Position numbers and translations under genes: made by a program. 64,000 nt of DNA from Gyromitra esculenta (taxonomy: Eukaryota > Ascomycota > Pezizomycetes > Pezizales > Discinaceae). Below, in pieces: positions 22,566-34,968 of the stretch (position 1 is its first letter; the number at the start of each line of letters is the position of its first letter). The notes under the pieces were generated by a model. That model did no database searches, had not been told where the DNA came from, and saw only the letters and a list, made by a program, of their open reading frames with translations. The stretch spans positions 1,674,001 through 1,738,000 of the forward strand of contig JBCAML010000002.1 of NCBI GenBank assembly GCA_038503075.1, in the 5' to 3' direction.

Positions 22566-23208
22566 TGCCGTGTTCAATGCTGAAGTCAGATGAATTCGTA
22601 TACAGAGTGGAATATCCTAGAGCTAAACCGGAGCGCAAGCTGGATGAAGAGAGAGAAAAAGGAACGAGGGGAAGAGTACTAGAGAGCGATGACTGGAGCT
22701 GAAAACCAGAGATTTTTAATGGAGCGGTTTTAGATGGATGGCGGGGAGAAAGGAAGACTAATCTGTCTTAAAAGGTGGGGCCCTTCTAGACCCTGCATGA
22801 CTCATCGATTCATATCACGGCGTATCACTCGGTATGGCTCATCTCATGTATTTCTCTATCGTACAACAAACTCTCTCACAGCCAGCCTAAGAGGGAAAAA
22901 GAAGGAAAGAGTAAGAAGCATCTACCAATACCAGCAATTACCGACGATAACATATACTAATACCAGTACCCAACCTGTAAAGAACGAAATATGCAATACT
23001 ACAGTAGCAAGAAATAGGTATCAAAGAGTGCAAAAAGAAGGGAAAAAAACTACCAGCTAACGATCGCGCCCTCTAAAACCCCCAGCCCAAGCCCTTTTTG
23101 TTAAACTCTTTAGTTGAAGCGGAAAAAATATGCCCCTCGTACATCCCACCATCCATTACTTCCATCACCGTAATTTCGTATTCTTCGTGCCAGAATTGCA
23201 CATGCCAC
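22566..23208. other. spacer between tandem minus-strand genes
   Basis: Contains the promoter of the tyrosyl-tRNA synthetase and the 3' flank of the kinase gene. Open frames seen here run antisense or out of frame and are not called. Confidence 0.45.
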
Positions 23209-25340
23209 TTAAAAGATAGTACCAAATTGCCCATCCCCATCGTTATCATACCCGCTGAAGTTATCAAGATTCGGTTTTTTATGTCTGCAAATCCGATCAT
23301 TAGTATCTCCTATCATCGATAAAGGATAGAGAATGAGCCTGAAAACATACTTGAAAGTAAACCCTACAAACGCCACCTTGCTCATCTTATCCTTCCTATC
23401 CTCCATATTCTCCAGCGCCGTCTGCTTGTCGTGCACCTCTTTATACTTCGCCATATCCGCCTCGTTGCTGAAATCATCGAAATATCCCGCATCCGTCTCA
23501 CTATCTAGCTCTGGCACGAATGGCGGCTCTTTCGCCCTCAAATCCGCCCAATTCACCTCCGAAAAGTAGGAGTGATCCTGAACGCTCTTAAAATCCTGAA
23601 ACCGCTGCTCACGTGCCGCAACGAGATGGATGATCAGATCCCAGGTCCGCTTAGAGAGATAGTAGTTCGGATTCTCATATTCGGGTTTGTGCAAGACTTT
23701 CTTCCAATGCTTGAGGTTATGCCATGTCTCGTCCACCGTAGCACCAGCAAATGGCGGGTACCCAGCGAGGGCTTCGTAGAGCATACAACCAAGAGACCAA
23801 TAGTCAACAGTGAAATCGTACTCTTCGGTCCCGCGGAGGACTTCTGGCGCCATGTAATCTGGGGAGCCGACGACTGATTTGGCATAGTTTGTGTCACTTT
23901 CTCGAAGCGTCCTATATGCCCTTCGTCGCTCCAGCGTGGACCGCTCAGGAATGTCCATGTCTTTTACTTGGTCTAAACGCAGCTTCATGCTCTCCATCCG
24001 ATTGGGGCTTAGCTTTCCAGCGCTGAGGCCGAAATCGGTGAGTTTGATGTGTCCGGAGGAATCAATAAGGAAATTCTCAGGCTTCAGGTCACGGTGAATG
24101 TAGCCGAGGTCATGAAGGGCGCTGACGGAGGCGAACATCTCGGCGACGTAAAATCGGGCATGGTTGAAATGCAAGACTCCTGTGTTATTAAGTAGGGTCC
24201 TAAAATCACCGCCAGGGACATATTCCTATTTCCTCCGTCAGAATACTTAACGTAACTAGCCAGTGGGGAGAAAAGTGGCTTTACCATCGCAAGGTAAATG
24301 CTCTGATCATCTTGAAACGCATACAGCAACTTAACCAACCAATCGCTCTTCGCAGCCGTCAAAATGTCCCTCTCCGTTAAAACGTGCCTAATTTCATCCA
24401 ACTTGAACAGAAGCTTCTTGCTCATGACCTTTAGCGCGCACACCTCTTTGGTCTCCTTGTGTTCCGCCAGGAACACCTGCCCATACCCGCCCTGCCCAAC
24501 TTGCGTGAGCACCTGGAAATCACCTTTCCGTAATCTTGTGCGGCGCTTCCGGAGTGCAACGCGCTCCCGACCAGCAAAACGGGTCCAGGAGGTCTTGTAT
24601 TCCTCTGGGCCCAAACTTTTATGAGCTTCTTTCCAATCTTCAGTACGACTCCGACGGGTATGAACGTAGGTTACGAGATTGTAATAGTAATCGTAAAAAT
24701 CTAAGCGGAAGAATTAACAAAGCCCACCTCGGCCAGCATGGAGCCAGGGGGGGCACCTACATAAATGCGCGACATCTTTCAATCTCTTCACCTGCGGTTT
24801 CGACAGCTTCTCGATCTCATCGATAGTCATATCCCTAAATGGATCGTAAGTCCTTCCACTCCTCTGCGCATGACTCCTCTGTAATCCTCCCGTATTCCCT
24901 CTACTTCCTGGCGTTGGTTCTCCTTTTGGTGGTGCATTTTCTTTATTATACCGCCTTGGTGTTATCGGTGGGTTTTCGTCTAGTTTGATAACGCTCGTAT
25001 CGGCTGTATTGCCGGGATTATTCTTGTCCTCATGGATAACCTGTCGCTGCCGTTTCGATGGCGCGATTTGTGGTTTTGTGGGCGTGTTGGCCGTGAGCTG
25101 CAGCGATCTATCAAACATCTCACTCAGATGTGAGGAACCGCCGGGGGTCCCAGCGGTGAATTCTTGAGCTGTCGGTTGAGGATCCCATGATTCGTTATTG
25201 GTAGTACTGTTTCCGCGGGTATGTAACGGGGCGGGTTGGGTTGGTGGGAAGATGTCGGCGATGTGTTTAGGCGTGGCTGAGTGTTGTTGTGGGGGGTTCC
25301 TAGGAGGGAGGCGTCGCGGGGTAGAGGAGGGGACGTCCAT
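23209..25340 (-). CDS. dbf2: NDR/LATS-family kinase Dbf2 (Sid2-like)
   Basis: Four exons (25340-24761, 24700-24285, 24225-23351, 23284-23209) give 648 residues. Dbf2/Sid2 is the effector kinase of the mitotic exit/septation initiation network and controls cytokinesis and septation, with Mob1 as partner. The N-terminal 180 residues are disordered and Pro-rich. A basic helical Mob-binding region (about 195-250) precedes the kinase: glycine loop GQGGYGQV (about 262), Lys284, HRDLKPEN (His376, Asp378), DFG (Asp396), the long NDR insert, and activation segment SVVGSPDYMAPE with Ser449. The hydrophobic motif AFVGFTF has Thr622. The last intron (23285-23350) is 66 nt and stop-free, so retention would insert 22 residues right after that motif. 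The start is the first in-frame ATG. Confidence 0.93.
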
Positions 25341-26014
25341 AGCGAAATTGAGCAGAGCAGCCTGGGAGGAGGAGCTCAGATAGGAATCGAGAGATATCGG
25401 ATGAGCAGGAGAAGGATGAGCAGGGGGGAAGGAGATCAATAGCGGGGTGACAGTTATTAAGAGAATGTTTTGTGGATGTGAGGGATAGAAGCAAGGAGCT
25501 TGTGGATGTTTTCCTATGTTTCTTTTCTTTTCTTAGATTCTTTAAGCTACACCGCCAACAGCGAACGTACAAACACAATTCCAGCTGAATGAGGGGAATG
25601 GAATCGTGCCGGGAGCTGTCGTGTTTCCGTATTTCCTTGTTTTAGTTGCCGCGGCAGCCAGACAGTTCACAGAGTATGGATTAACCCAAGGCCCCGTAAT
25701 CAGTGGGCGGTTCGAGGAAAAGATATCTCGTTTTAGGCTTTGCATACTACCTTGGAGACCTTGCCCCGTGGTGGGGCGAGGGTGATATTAGTTTGTTGTT
25801 TCTGTGCAGCAAGAACAAATCCTCCCCGAGACATGTGTTGAGACAACTCTCGCGTCTATTCTTGATACTGGGATTGTTTCTACAGCTATATAATCCTAGT
25901 TTTCGGTTACAATTATTCACCAAGTAAAAACCTAGTACTAATCATTATATAACTCCAGCAATTTAAGTCAACTTACCGCTTTGTTGTCCCTCATACTCTT
26001 CCTTAAGCTCTCCT
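25341..26014. other. spacer, dbf2 promoter
   Basis: Upstream region of dbf2 and 3' flank of the short-chain dehydrogenase gene. No coding signal. The frame open upstream of the dbf2 ATG has no in-frame ATG. Confidence 0.45.
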
Positions 26015-26854
26015 CTACCACTCCACCTTCTTTCCTGCCCAATCCCAGCAAAATCCCCTCTGATTTTCCTTCAAATCCATCACAACACCTACTAGCTTCT
26101 CTGCCGAGAACTCCGGCGAAAACAGTTTTCCCTCCTCTACACCTCCCCAAAACTCCCTACTCAGCCCCGTCTTGACAGTCCCCGGATGCAAACTCACACA
26201 GAACGCTCTCGACCCAGCTACCCGGGCGAGGTGAATATCAAAAGTCTTTGTAATGCTATTCAAGCCTGTCTTCGTCGCGCGATATGTGTACCATCCGCCA
26301 AGCCGGTTGTCACTTATTGAGCCAACTCGTGCGGAAATATTAGCCCAAACTGCAGGCGACGACTCGTAGTCCGAGGAATTAGGCCCAAGAGTTTTTTTAG
26401 TAGGGAGAAAAGGAGAGAAGTGTTTGAGCATTAATAGTTGACCGAGTAGATTCACTTTGAGCATTCCTTCGATGTTCTCAGAATTCAGATCCGCCGGGGA
26501 GCGCTCGGGGTGGAGAATCCCGGCTGTGGAGAAAGCATATTGGAGGTGATCTAAAGGAAATAGTTTTGCCACCTGGGATGCAGTTTCAGAAAGTGTTGGT
26601 TCGTCTTTATATATGGGTATCAGCAAATTTGTTTTTATTGAAAAAGGAAGTCGTGTAGACGAACCCGTAACATCAACCTTTAACACCGTAACACGGCCCT
26701 CATCTACATTTAAACCATCCAAAATACTCGCCTTAACCCTATCGAGATCCTTCCGCGCCGTTGTAACAAGTGGATAAGGTGTCACCTGGAGGAGACGGCG
26801 ATTAAGTGCTAATGAGAGGCCGCGGGATCCAGGACAGACGAGATTGAATGGCAT
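26015..26854 (-). CDS. short-chain dehydrogenase/reductase
   Basis: Two exons (26854-26665, 26604-26015; intron 26605-26664) give 259 residues. It has the SDR fold: a beta-alpha-beta nucleotide site (GSRGLSLA, residues 9-16), DVT after strand 3, STAG in place of NNAG, catalytic YRATK, and HPGTVKTGLS after strand 6. The glycine motif differs from TGxxxGxG because the last glycine is serine. The 60-nt intron is in frame and free of stops, so an unspliced reading looks intact but inserts 20 residues after DVT; GTTCGT and AAAG borders plus a GCTGATA branch site support removal. Substrate unknown. Confidence 0.85.
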   Translation of the reverse strand: MPFNLVCPGSRGLSLALNRRLLQVTPYPLVTTARKDLDRVKASILDGLNVDEGRVTVLKVDVTGSSTRLPFSIKTNLLIPIYKDEPTLSETASQVAKLFPLDHLQYAFSTAGILHPERSPADLNSENIEGMLKVNLLGQLLMLKHFSPFLPTKKTLGPNSSDYESSPAVWANISARVGSISDNRLGGWYTYRATKTGLNSITKTFDIHLARVAGSRAFCVSLHPGTVKTGLSREFWGGVEEGKLFSPEFSAEKLVGVVMDLKENQRGFCWDWAGKKVEW

Positions 26855-29591
26855 GTTTTTTACTTGAATTAAGGGAAGAGGATGAAGTCCTAGAGCTCTC
26901 AGGAAATTGAGCTGGTGGTTTTGTTGTTGTGAAGAGTCTAGTGCCGACGTCACGGGTCCGATTTAAGCTTATTTGATCCTAGCCGTAGATCGATCGTGAT
27001 CGAGATGCGGTTCGAGTGATGGATCGGGATCTCGAGATACGCAGGAATATTTACCAATAAGTATCGAGCATTATTTGCGCTTACATTATCATTTGATACC
27101 GAGTCTAAAGATCTCAAATATTTGTCTCCAATTATAATGGAATTAAGACTATCGAGTCGCTGCTTTGGGTAACTCTTCTGCCAATAGGAATCCTCGTACC
27201 ACATTCCTTCTCTCTCTCTTAGGAATGACCTTCATCCTACCATAGGTTAATCAGACGTAGAACACGTCTTGGGGAGCGATGATCTACCAGACTTTAAAGT
27301 AAAAAGGGTTCACTATGGCGCTATATGCCCAGCGCATCCTAGCGAGTGATATATTATGAAACGTATCCGAGTAGTAGAAGGACGTTCCCAAAACTTAGCA
27401 AGAGGAAACTGATGCATCAAATCTTATTGCAAGTCCGATATAGCCGCGGATCTATAGAACTTTTAGGTACGTGTAGCCATTCCCACTCGTCCATTTTCTC
27501 CCACTCCAAACTACTAGGTTATCGCAGACTCAAGAGCGGGGGAGGATCGATGCCATACTAAATGAACACGCCAAATGGCTTGACTAACGATTTTAACATG
27601 CAAGTTAGCACATTCTAATTGATGATGCAATTTTTTTTCCCAGGCAGCGCAGCCAAAGCTCATCCTTCTGAAAGATCCGCTCTAGCTCATTATATGGAAT
27701 ACGCACTAGTAAGCAGTAGTGCCTATGCCTGCACATATACGTGGTCAAAGGAAATCGGGGTAATCCGGCAGCTCAGTTGAGCATGGAATCCCCAGAGTAA
27801 TAGAATTGCATGTAAGGCCACCAACCTAACAAGACGCAATGGCATGAATTACTTGGTTCACGGATGAGTAAAACTTGTCACATCGGCTGACGGAGTTGTC
27901 TCTACATGTAAGGAAGCGGCTAGGGCAGGGTAAAATCCATCAAAACCCTAAGATGCTAAGTATCAATCCCATCCTGTCGAAGGCTGTGATTCCTTGTGAT
28001 CTTAGATCAGATCTAAAAAGCGTAGCTAGATCCACGCTAACAGGGTCCTACTAGTTCCTTTAGGGTTTCTCCTCCAGTTTCCTCCCGCAATGACATCACA
28101 GTGGAGAAATACACGTACTAGTAGTAGCTTGCAGTTTCGGCCTCCACTAGTGGAGACGAGCTCGAAATACAAGGTAGGACTGGTATTAATTAGTACGCTT
28201 ACATGTAGTTCTAAGATATACAGCAGTACCCGTATTCAAGGACAACAATAAAGATCAGCCAGCTGTACCAAGACAGTCAGTGATTTTCACCAAATCCAAT
28301 ATTTTATAGCTTGGTTCAGCTCCACCACGGGACGACCCTACGAGGATATAAGATTACATGTAACTTCAAAATCTCTTCCCTCCGACCGTATATGACGATC
28401 ACGGGCCAGCTCACTTCAACTCTCGGAAAATCCTGATTCAATTGCCATATTTGGGAAATTTTGCACAGCCTGCTAGGCAAGTATGCCCGGCCCTTTGCTA
28501 GATCGTGTAAAAGCTCCTACAACCTAGCAGGTTGCCGTTGGCGCAGAGAGGAAACCTAAGAAGGTCTGTTACATGGCCGTTGTAGAATAGAATAGTGTTT
28601 CCACTGCCATCCAATATATCAGTTCCTTTAGAATCAGACTGGTAGGGTCTTCGTATATTCTTGATGGCACCTTGACGGCCCTCAACTCTTCTTTCGGCTC
28701 ATCGTATATTATTCTGCATAGCTGCGTTAGCATAGAACCGTCCCATATGTCTCCAAGTAGAGTATATCAAGTATACCTGGCACGGCATCTCGGAACCTAT
28801 TTTTATGAGAATCCAGTAACTTAATAATCTGCAGGCTATGGTTAATTTCAAGATTCAGGAACTGACTTAGGTAGTTCGCTACTAGATACCCGATACCGGT
28901 GTCCAGTATTTTAGAGTCCTCATGAAAACGAAGAATAAACTGTTACACATGACTTCTGGTACCCAGTAGCTGCGACACTAGTGTACCCGCAATATCGTCA
29001 TAGGTCTGCAGATCATGTCAGACCCTCTTTTCCGGCAAACGTCACAGTAAACTTCGAACCTCGAAGTAGAATTCCGAAGCATTGAGTCAAACTGGATTAA
29101 GATTAGGAATTACAAGCTATACCGGTCACGATTTTCGTCCTACTCCACAAAGCGAATATGCAGGTACGTCCCTGAAAGTGTTCCGATGGGGAATGTCGTG
29201 TGGGAGAGGCACTAGACGGTTATTCGTGTAAGTCCCCGACGTCTAGCGTAGGGTAAATATCTACCTACCACAAGCATGATTCTCGATTTTTATGACACCG
29301 TTAAGCATACGGTGTAAAAAAAGACTATCTTTGAGCCTCTAGTATCATCAACCAGCGATGGCGGTAGGAAGATAATTGGAAATTCGATGCTGCAGTGCTC
29401 ACGGAGAAACATGCATAAATAGGCCGTCCCCGTTTGCCTACCGGAGTATCAATTCAAGACAGGCAGCCAAAGTTTCCGTGTGGCTATTATATTGCTACCC
29501 AAACTGAATTTAGTTTACATATCTTCAATCTCCTTTAAGTAGCTGGCTTTCCCTACGAAAAGTACTCATCATACCCATTCCCAATCACGAT
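26855..29591. other. intergenic, no gene supported
   Basis: A 2.7-kb AT-rich spacer with only short frames. It carries three copies of TACATGTA (27903, 28200, 28355). I saw no transposon signature; it may hold diverged relics that I cannot recognise by eye. Confidence 0.4.
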
Positions 29592-31445
29592 ATGTTTGGA
29601 AAGAAATACCTTGGTCTGCGAGGATCAAAACTCAATATTGCCATTAGCATTATTGCTAGCATAGGCACGTTATATCTATCGTATATATTCGACTTCTACA
29701 TTTACATTTTTACTGACATCCCTGAAGATTTTCTACTGTTTGGGTATGATCAAGGGGTTATGGGGGGTCTCTTGACACTCAAGAGTTTTATCAAGGTTTT
29801 CCCCGAAATAGATACTTCAGACAGTCTTCCGGCAGCTACAAGGACAAAAAATTCAGAGATGCAAGGTACTATCCCTAGAAATTGAAGTTTATGAACTATT
29901 TATAATAATACCTTGAATAGGGGTTGCTGTCTCTATGTACAACATCGGGTGCTTCTTTGGGGCACTAGCTTGCATGTACCTTGGAGATAAGCTTGGACGA
30001 CGGAAAACGCTTTTCACTGGAGCTGTGATTATGATAGTTGGCGCAATATTGCAAACAACGGCGTTTTCCCTAGGCCATTTCATCGCTGGAAGGCTAGTGA
30101 CTGGATTCGGGAATGGTCTCAATACTGCTACTGCTCCTGTTTGGCAGTCAGAATGTTCCAAGTCACATCGCCGTGGGCAGCTTCTTATGGTTGAAGGTGC
30201 TCTGATCACTGGCGGTGTCATGATTTCTTACTGGATCGATTTTGGCTTCTCTTTCCTGGAGCCTTCGGAAATATCTTGGCGATTTCCAATTGCCTTCCAG
30301 ATACTCTTTGCAGCAATTATCGCGATCTTTGTACTTCAGCTTCCAGAATCACCGCGTTGGCTATTAATGCAAGGAAGAAATGCAGAGGCCTTGGAGGTTT
30401 TGACAACTCTCGATGATGTCCCTGCCGATGATCCCCAAATCAAGAGCGATATGATGGAGATCCAGGAAACACTCAAAGAAACTTCAAGTGCCACGCTGAG
30501 GGATTTATTCACCATGGATGAAAACCGCAATTTCCACCGAACTGTTCTTGCGTTCGTGATCCAAATGTTCCAGCAGATTTCGGGAATTAACCTGATCACA
30601 TATTATGCGACAGCGTAAGTCATTATCGCAGCGATACCCCGAGGCTAGTGCTAACAAGTTCTATTTTAGAATTTACGAACAATATATTCATCTTGATCCT
30701 TTCCTATCAAGGATCTTGACCGCCTGTAATGGGACTGAATATTTCATGGCCTCTTGGATTGCTGTCTTCGTGATTGAGAAGGTCGGGCGAAGAAAACTGA
30801 TGTTAATCGGTGCAGCGGGTATGAGTTTTTCTATGGCAATGCTTGCTATCATGACGGGACTGGGTGGGCCTACGAATGGAATTGTTGCCGCATGTTTCTT
30901 AGTATGTTGCAGTCTCTTCTCAAGATATAAACCCAATTCACTAACATATATCATCTCAGTTTATCTTCAATTCCTTTTTCGCAGTTGGCTGGCTCGGAAT
31001 GACATGGCTATATCCGGCCGAAATCACACCCTTACGCATCCGTGCCAAAGCCAACTCCATTTCCACCAGTGCGAACTGGATATTCAATTTCATGGTTGTA
31101 ATGATAACCCCGGTGGCGTTCGCGAATATCCAATACAAGACCTACATAATCTTCGCCGTAATCAACGCTGCAATCATCCCTTCAATATACTTCTTCTACC
31201 CCGAGACCGCGTATCGCTCCCTGGAAGAGATGGACAGTATTTTCTGTAAGAGTAAGAGCATCTTTGACATTGTTCGTGTTGCGAGTGAGGAACCGAGACG
31301 ACATGGAAAGAACGGGGAGCTGTTGACCAAGTCCGATATTGAAGCCAGAGGCAGCGGCGATATGGGTGCGGGCAGCTTCGGTGATAAACCAGATAAACCA
31401 GAACATCATGAACACGAATACGCGGATGGGCCAAATGAGAAATGA
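29592..31445 (+). CDS. MFS sugar transporter (sugar porter family)
   Basis: Five exons (29592-29664, 29728-29865, 29921-30614, 30670-30901, 30960-31445) give 540 residues. It is a plasma-membrane sugar/H+ symporter-type protein with 12 predicted helices. Signatures: FGYDQGVMGG in TM1, DKLGRRK in the loop between TM2 and TM3, PESPRW after TM6, QQISGINLITYY in TM7, GRRKLML, YPAEITPLRIRAK and PETAYRSLEEMD at the end of TM12. The tail after residue 480 is hydrophilic and His/Asp-rich. The first intron is uncertain: removing 29665-29727 (GC donor, AAG acceptor, TACTGAC branch site) restores the normal TM1; keeping it inserts 21 residues in frame. Substrate cannot be told from the sequence. Confidence 0.9.
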
Positions 31446-32228
31446 TAGCGATGGAGGAACAGACGAATATGACTTGACGTATTATAATTTTGGTATAATT
31501 TTGTACATATAGATATCTAACACGGTTTAACTTTGCGTCTTAAATCTCTAAAGGGGTTTTCCTGTTAATAAAGTATTCAGAATGAGTTCATGGATATATT
31601 ACTCGAGATCAACCATATATATACCTCTGTGATTAAATTTAGAGCAGATCAGTAATACTCAAGCTCAAAATAGGCCCGTCAGCTAGTTTCGTGTATTTTG
31701 AATTATCCTGAAGACAGAAATTCTTGGAAAGGGAAGCTACATGTACTTATATGGAAAATTTTCGATACGAAAAAGAGAATTCCTTAGCCTAGCCCTTATG
31801 AACGTCGTCAATCGTATTATCGCTACTAGGTGCTAGCTCATTATTTATAGCCTTATTATCGCCACGACAGGCTCCAGCGCGAAGCAACTTAGCCCATGAG
31901 GTAGAATTCACAGGTTTTTCCTAGAGAAAATATCTTATTCAAAACCTAACTTCTAATTGATGAATCCGTAGTCTAATAGACATGAAACTGCCATGAGTCT
32001 AATGCTTCAGAATTCAATGGGTAACCGAGCTCCAAACCTGAAACCTGGGATCTGAATAGATGGAGGAAAATTGAAGTGGAAAATTGCACACTCTAAGCCC
32101 CCGGATATCAAAAATTAAAAAAACACCCATTTTCAGTTTATACCACCTATGCGAAAAAACTGTATATGATATCGCTGTTATTGCTGCACACCTCTAGCTA
32201 TAGATACACTACCGCTCTCTACGCGGAT
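31446..32228. other. convergent 3' spacer
   Basis: AT-rich spacer between the convergent MFS and pyruvate carrier genes. One TACATGTA copy at 31738-31745. No gene seen. Confidence 0.45.
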
Positions 32229-32862
32229 TTATTTTTTCGATAGCTCCGAGAGGATTGGGCTATTTTTCTTCAGTTGCTGGCGATGCCTATTTGAGAGTTT
32301 AGTCAATATAACGCCAGGGATGAGTCAAAGGGGAGGGGAGACAAACATAAAGATGCGACCCAGTTGGACAGATCCTACACCGGCCAAAAAGAAGTTCACA
32401 GCAGCCAGACTGATCACAGCCATTATACGTTAGTATCTAGCCCCCACTAAAACAGGAATTTTGCGGAAAGACGCACGGGATGTTCTTAGGATGAATGATC
32501 AAGCACCACCTGGTCCAAATAGTACCAGTGGCGAAGAGAGCAGCATTCTGCGTTACGGATAAAGACTCGACAGGCCTAGATAGGTCACTAATTCCGGCGA
32601 TGACTAGTCCCCACTATTCAAAAAATAATTGTACATGAGTATGTCTAGCGAGCTACCTATTGTCGTCGAGATTCATACCTTGAGGATTGGGGCCTATATT
32701 TCACTATCGGTCAGAAAACAGTGTATAAAACTATCATAACTAATACTCAAAGCACAGAACGGGGAGAAAGCTAACCCAGAAATGAACGGTCCGGGGATTG
32801 AAGGCAGGGTTAAGGGTCTTCGTGGCCGCCTTCGTGGCCGTTTGCGCAGCTACTTGTGACAT
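32229..32862 (-). CDS. mpc2: mitochondrial pyruvate carrier subunit (MPC2 type)
   Basis: Five tiny exons (32862-32776, 32693-32679, 32613-32477, 32409-32347, 32286-32229) give 119 residues. With MPC1 it forms the inner-membrane carrier that brings pyruvate into the matrix. The protein has an N-terminal FNPRTVHFW, then APILKWGLVIAG, SVTQNAALFATGTIWTRW, the matrix-loop IHPKN and LAAVNFFLAGVGSVQ, in the family order and length. Exon 2 is a 15-nt microexon coding APILK, flanked by GT-AG borders in phase 0. No single open frame shows this gene. The last intron (32287-32346) has a perfect TTGACTAAAC branch region; reading through it would end the protein at 32325 with a different short tail. Confidence 0.88.
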
Positions 32863-33954
32863 ATTGCTGGAGGTTGCTTTGGGCTATTAACTGGAAGCTC
32901 CAAAGGAAGAGAAAGAAGGAGAGGATGAGGATTGAGAGTGGAGATGGTGTATAGTGATAGCTGTCTACTACTCTGTGCCCCGGGAACGTTGGCAATCCTG
33001 GATGACTTTATCAGACCCAGCGTAGATTACAGACACGTTCGAGGGGTGGCTGGATGCAGGGAAAAAACGCCACAAAGACTGACAAATCGATTTCAGCCAC
33101 ATATAGACGCCGCAATTCAACTTCGGGCATCCGGTCTGTCTACGGATGAAGCCCTGTATCTACCTTTCGAGACTCAATTGAGAACTCATCACAGATGGCT
33201 GCTCGCTACGCTTTCGCTAATCAGCTTAAGGAGCTTCGGTTTCTCTTTTGCCAGACTGGGGAACACAGTGCAGCTGTCCGGTTCGTTTAACCCCCACCTT
33301 TTCGTTTTGCCATCTATGAACCGAAACTGATCACTTGCCCCGCAGAACCTTTCTCCAGAAATCATACCCAGTTATGAAAAAACACAACCCACACACGCCT
33401 ATCCTGATAAGAGAAGCCATGGGGATTGAGCCGAAGGTGTTTGCGAGATATGGTGCGTACGCCAACAGGAACCCTAGACCTTCAAAAAAATAAATACGAA
33501 ATCACTAACTTGTACTTCGGGGGCACAGAGTTCGGGAAAGAAAGACAAGAGTCATTAACAGGTTATTTCTCCCACCGCTACTCTCATAGAATGAAATATG
33601 AGTATTAACACCTCAGGGACAATTTAGGATTAACGGATAAAGAAATCGAGGAGAAGGTCTCAAACTTGGCAAAGGCATCGTCCTAGAATCTCGTCAGGAC
33701 AAAAGGCGAGCGGATTTCGTAAATAGATATTAGAAAGCTCTGTATTCTATATTTCCAGGAAATTGCCCCAGAAGGTTTCCGGATCGAGACAGAGTTGTGT
33801 TTTTTGGTTGGAGGTTTAACGTGAGCGAGATAATCACATGACAGAATCATTCCATATAAAGATCGTAAAATACAGCAAATATCTGAACATTACAAATAGT
33901 GCTGAATATTTAGTCCTCAGACTTTGTATCCCACAATTATAGCCCCCTCCATCT
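32863..33954. other. intergenic
   Basis: Promoter region of mpc2 and 3' flank of the dioxygenase gene. A plus-strand frame at 32932-33330 has no family match and lies in the likely mpc2 promoter; not called. Confidence 0.4.
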
Positions 33955-34968
33955 CTAGGCCGGAACTTCACCAAACCGATATTGCGCCCAGCTCATGCTT
34001 CCTTCAGCTAATGTCCACAGCTGGGTTGCTTTGTCGTCTCCCGCAGCCCCCGAAGCAATATGTACTGGCAGTAGATGTTCAAAGCTCGGATGCGCCTTCC
34101 TAGCATCACTTCTCCAGACCACCTCCGCAAGTTTTTTCTTCCTATCATCTCCAGATGTCACATTCACTACCGATTCTTTGAGGGCAACATCGAATGTTTT
34201 GGCGTAGTCCAACGGCTTGTTTGACATCATACCAAACCGCAGATCACTTGATTTTCACAATAATCGTTAGACTTGACTCCTGAAAGATAATAGCCTGAGT
34301 GTAATTACCGGAGATTGTGCACTGCCATGCCTGAGCCAATAACCACAATTCCTTCAGATCGAAGTTTGGCAACCGCCTGGCCAAGTTCATAATGCTTGTT
34401 GGGATCTTCGTTCCCGAAGAGTGAAACCTGAACCAAAGGCACGCCAAGCGGGTTTTCCTCGGGATGGAACACTGATCCGTCAGTACAAGAGAGTCTTCAC
34501 CTGAGGAGCCGCTGGGAAGGGCTTACTGCAAGTGAAAGGCGCAAAAACTCCATGGTCTAACCCCCTCTTCACCGCCGCTGCTTCGATACCTGCCTCCTTG
34601 AACAACCCCAAAACTTTCTCCCCGAGCTCTTTAGACCCAACATTGGGGTACTTGACTTTGTAGTAATGATCCGGGAAACCATAGTAGTCATATATCAAAT
34701 CTGTAAACTCGGCTGTGTTGACCTCAACGTTGTTCCGCCCCGCCTGCCAATGTGCCGAAAAGACAACCACAGCTTTCGGCTTAACTTTCTGCGTGATTTC
34801 CCGTCCGATTGCTTGGAGCTTCCCAAATGCTGGGTGATCCGTTTCGAACATTACATTCGGCTACAACCATAGTTAGCAAGATTGTTTATTCCTAACCAAT
34901 TTCCGAAGAAATCTTACCCCGCCATGAGAAACAAAATAGACAGGCGTAAGCCCCTCCGTAGACGTCAT
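33955..34968 (-). CDS. class III extradiol ring-cleavage dioxygenase (LigB/DODA type)
   Basis: Four exons (34968-34918, 34860-34527, 34471-34309, 34246-33955) give 279 residues. The family opens catechol-type rings, for example 4,5-DOPA dioxygenase, with one Fe(II) or Zn(II). Metal or catalytic histidines lie in VSHGGPNVMFE (near 15), FSAHWQ, LDHGVFAPF and LLPVHIASGAAG; the order and spacing fit DODA-like enzymes. The start at 34968 gives the normal family length. Open sequence continues 56 codons upstream in frame and would be hydrophobic, but has no ATG; a TATATA at 35153-35160 suggests it is 5' untranslated. Physiological substrate unknown. Confidence 0.88.

Noticed and set aside
23073..23300. 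Extra frame overlapping the end of the dbf2 gene.
   Set aside because: It lies in another frame over the last exon and intron; the Dbf2 C-terminus explains this DNA.
32325..32327. Stop codon that could end the pyruvate carrier earlier.
   Set aside because: It falls inside an intron with strong donor, branch site and acceptor; splicing gives a family-like C-terminus.
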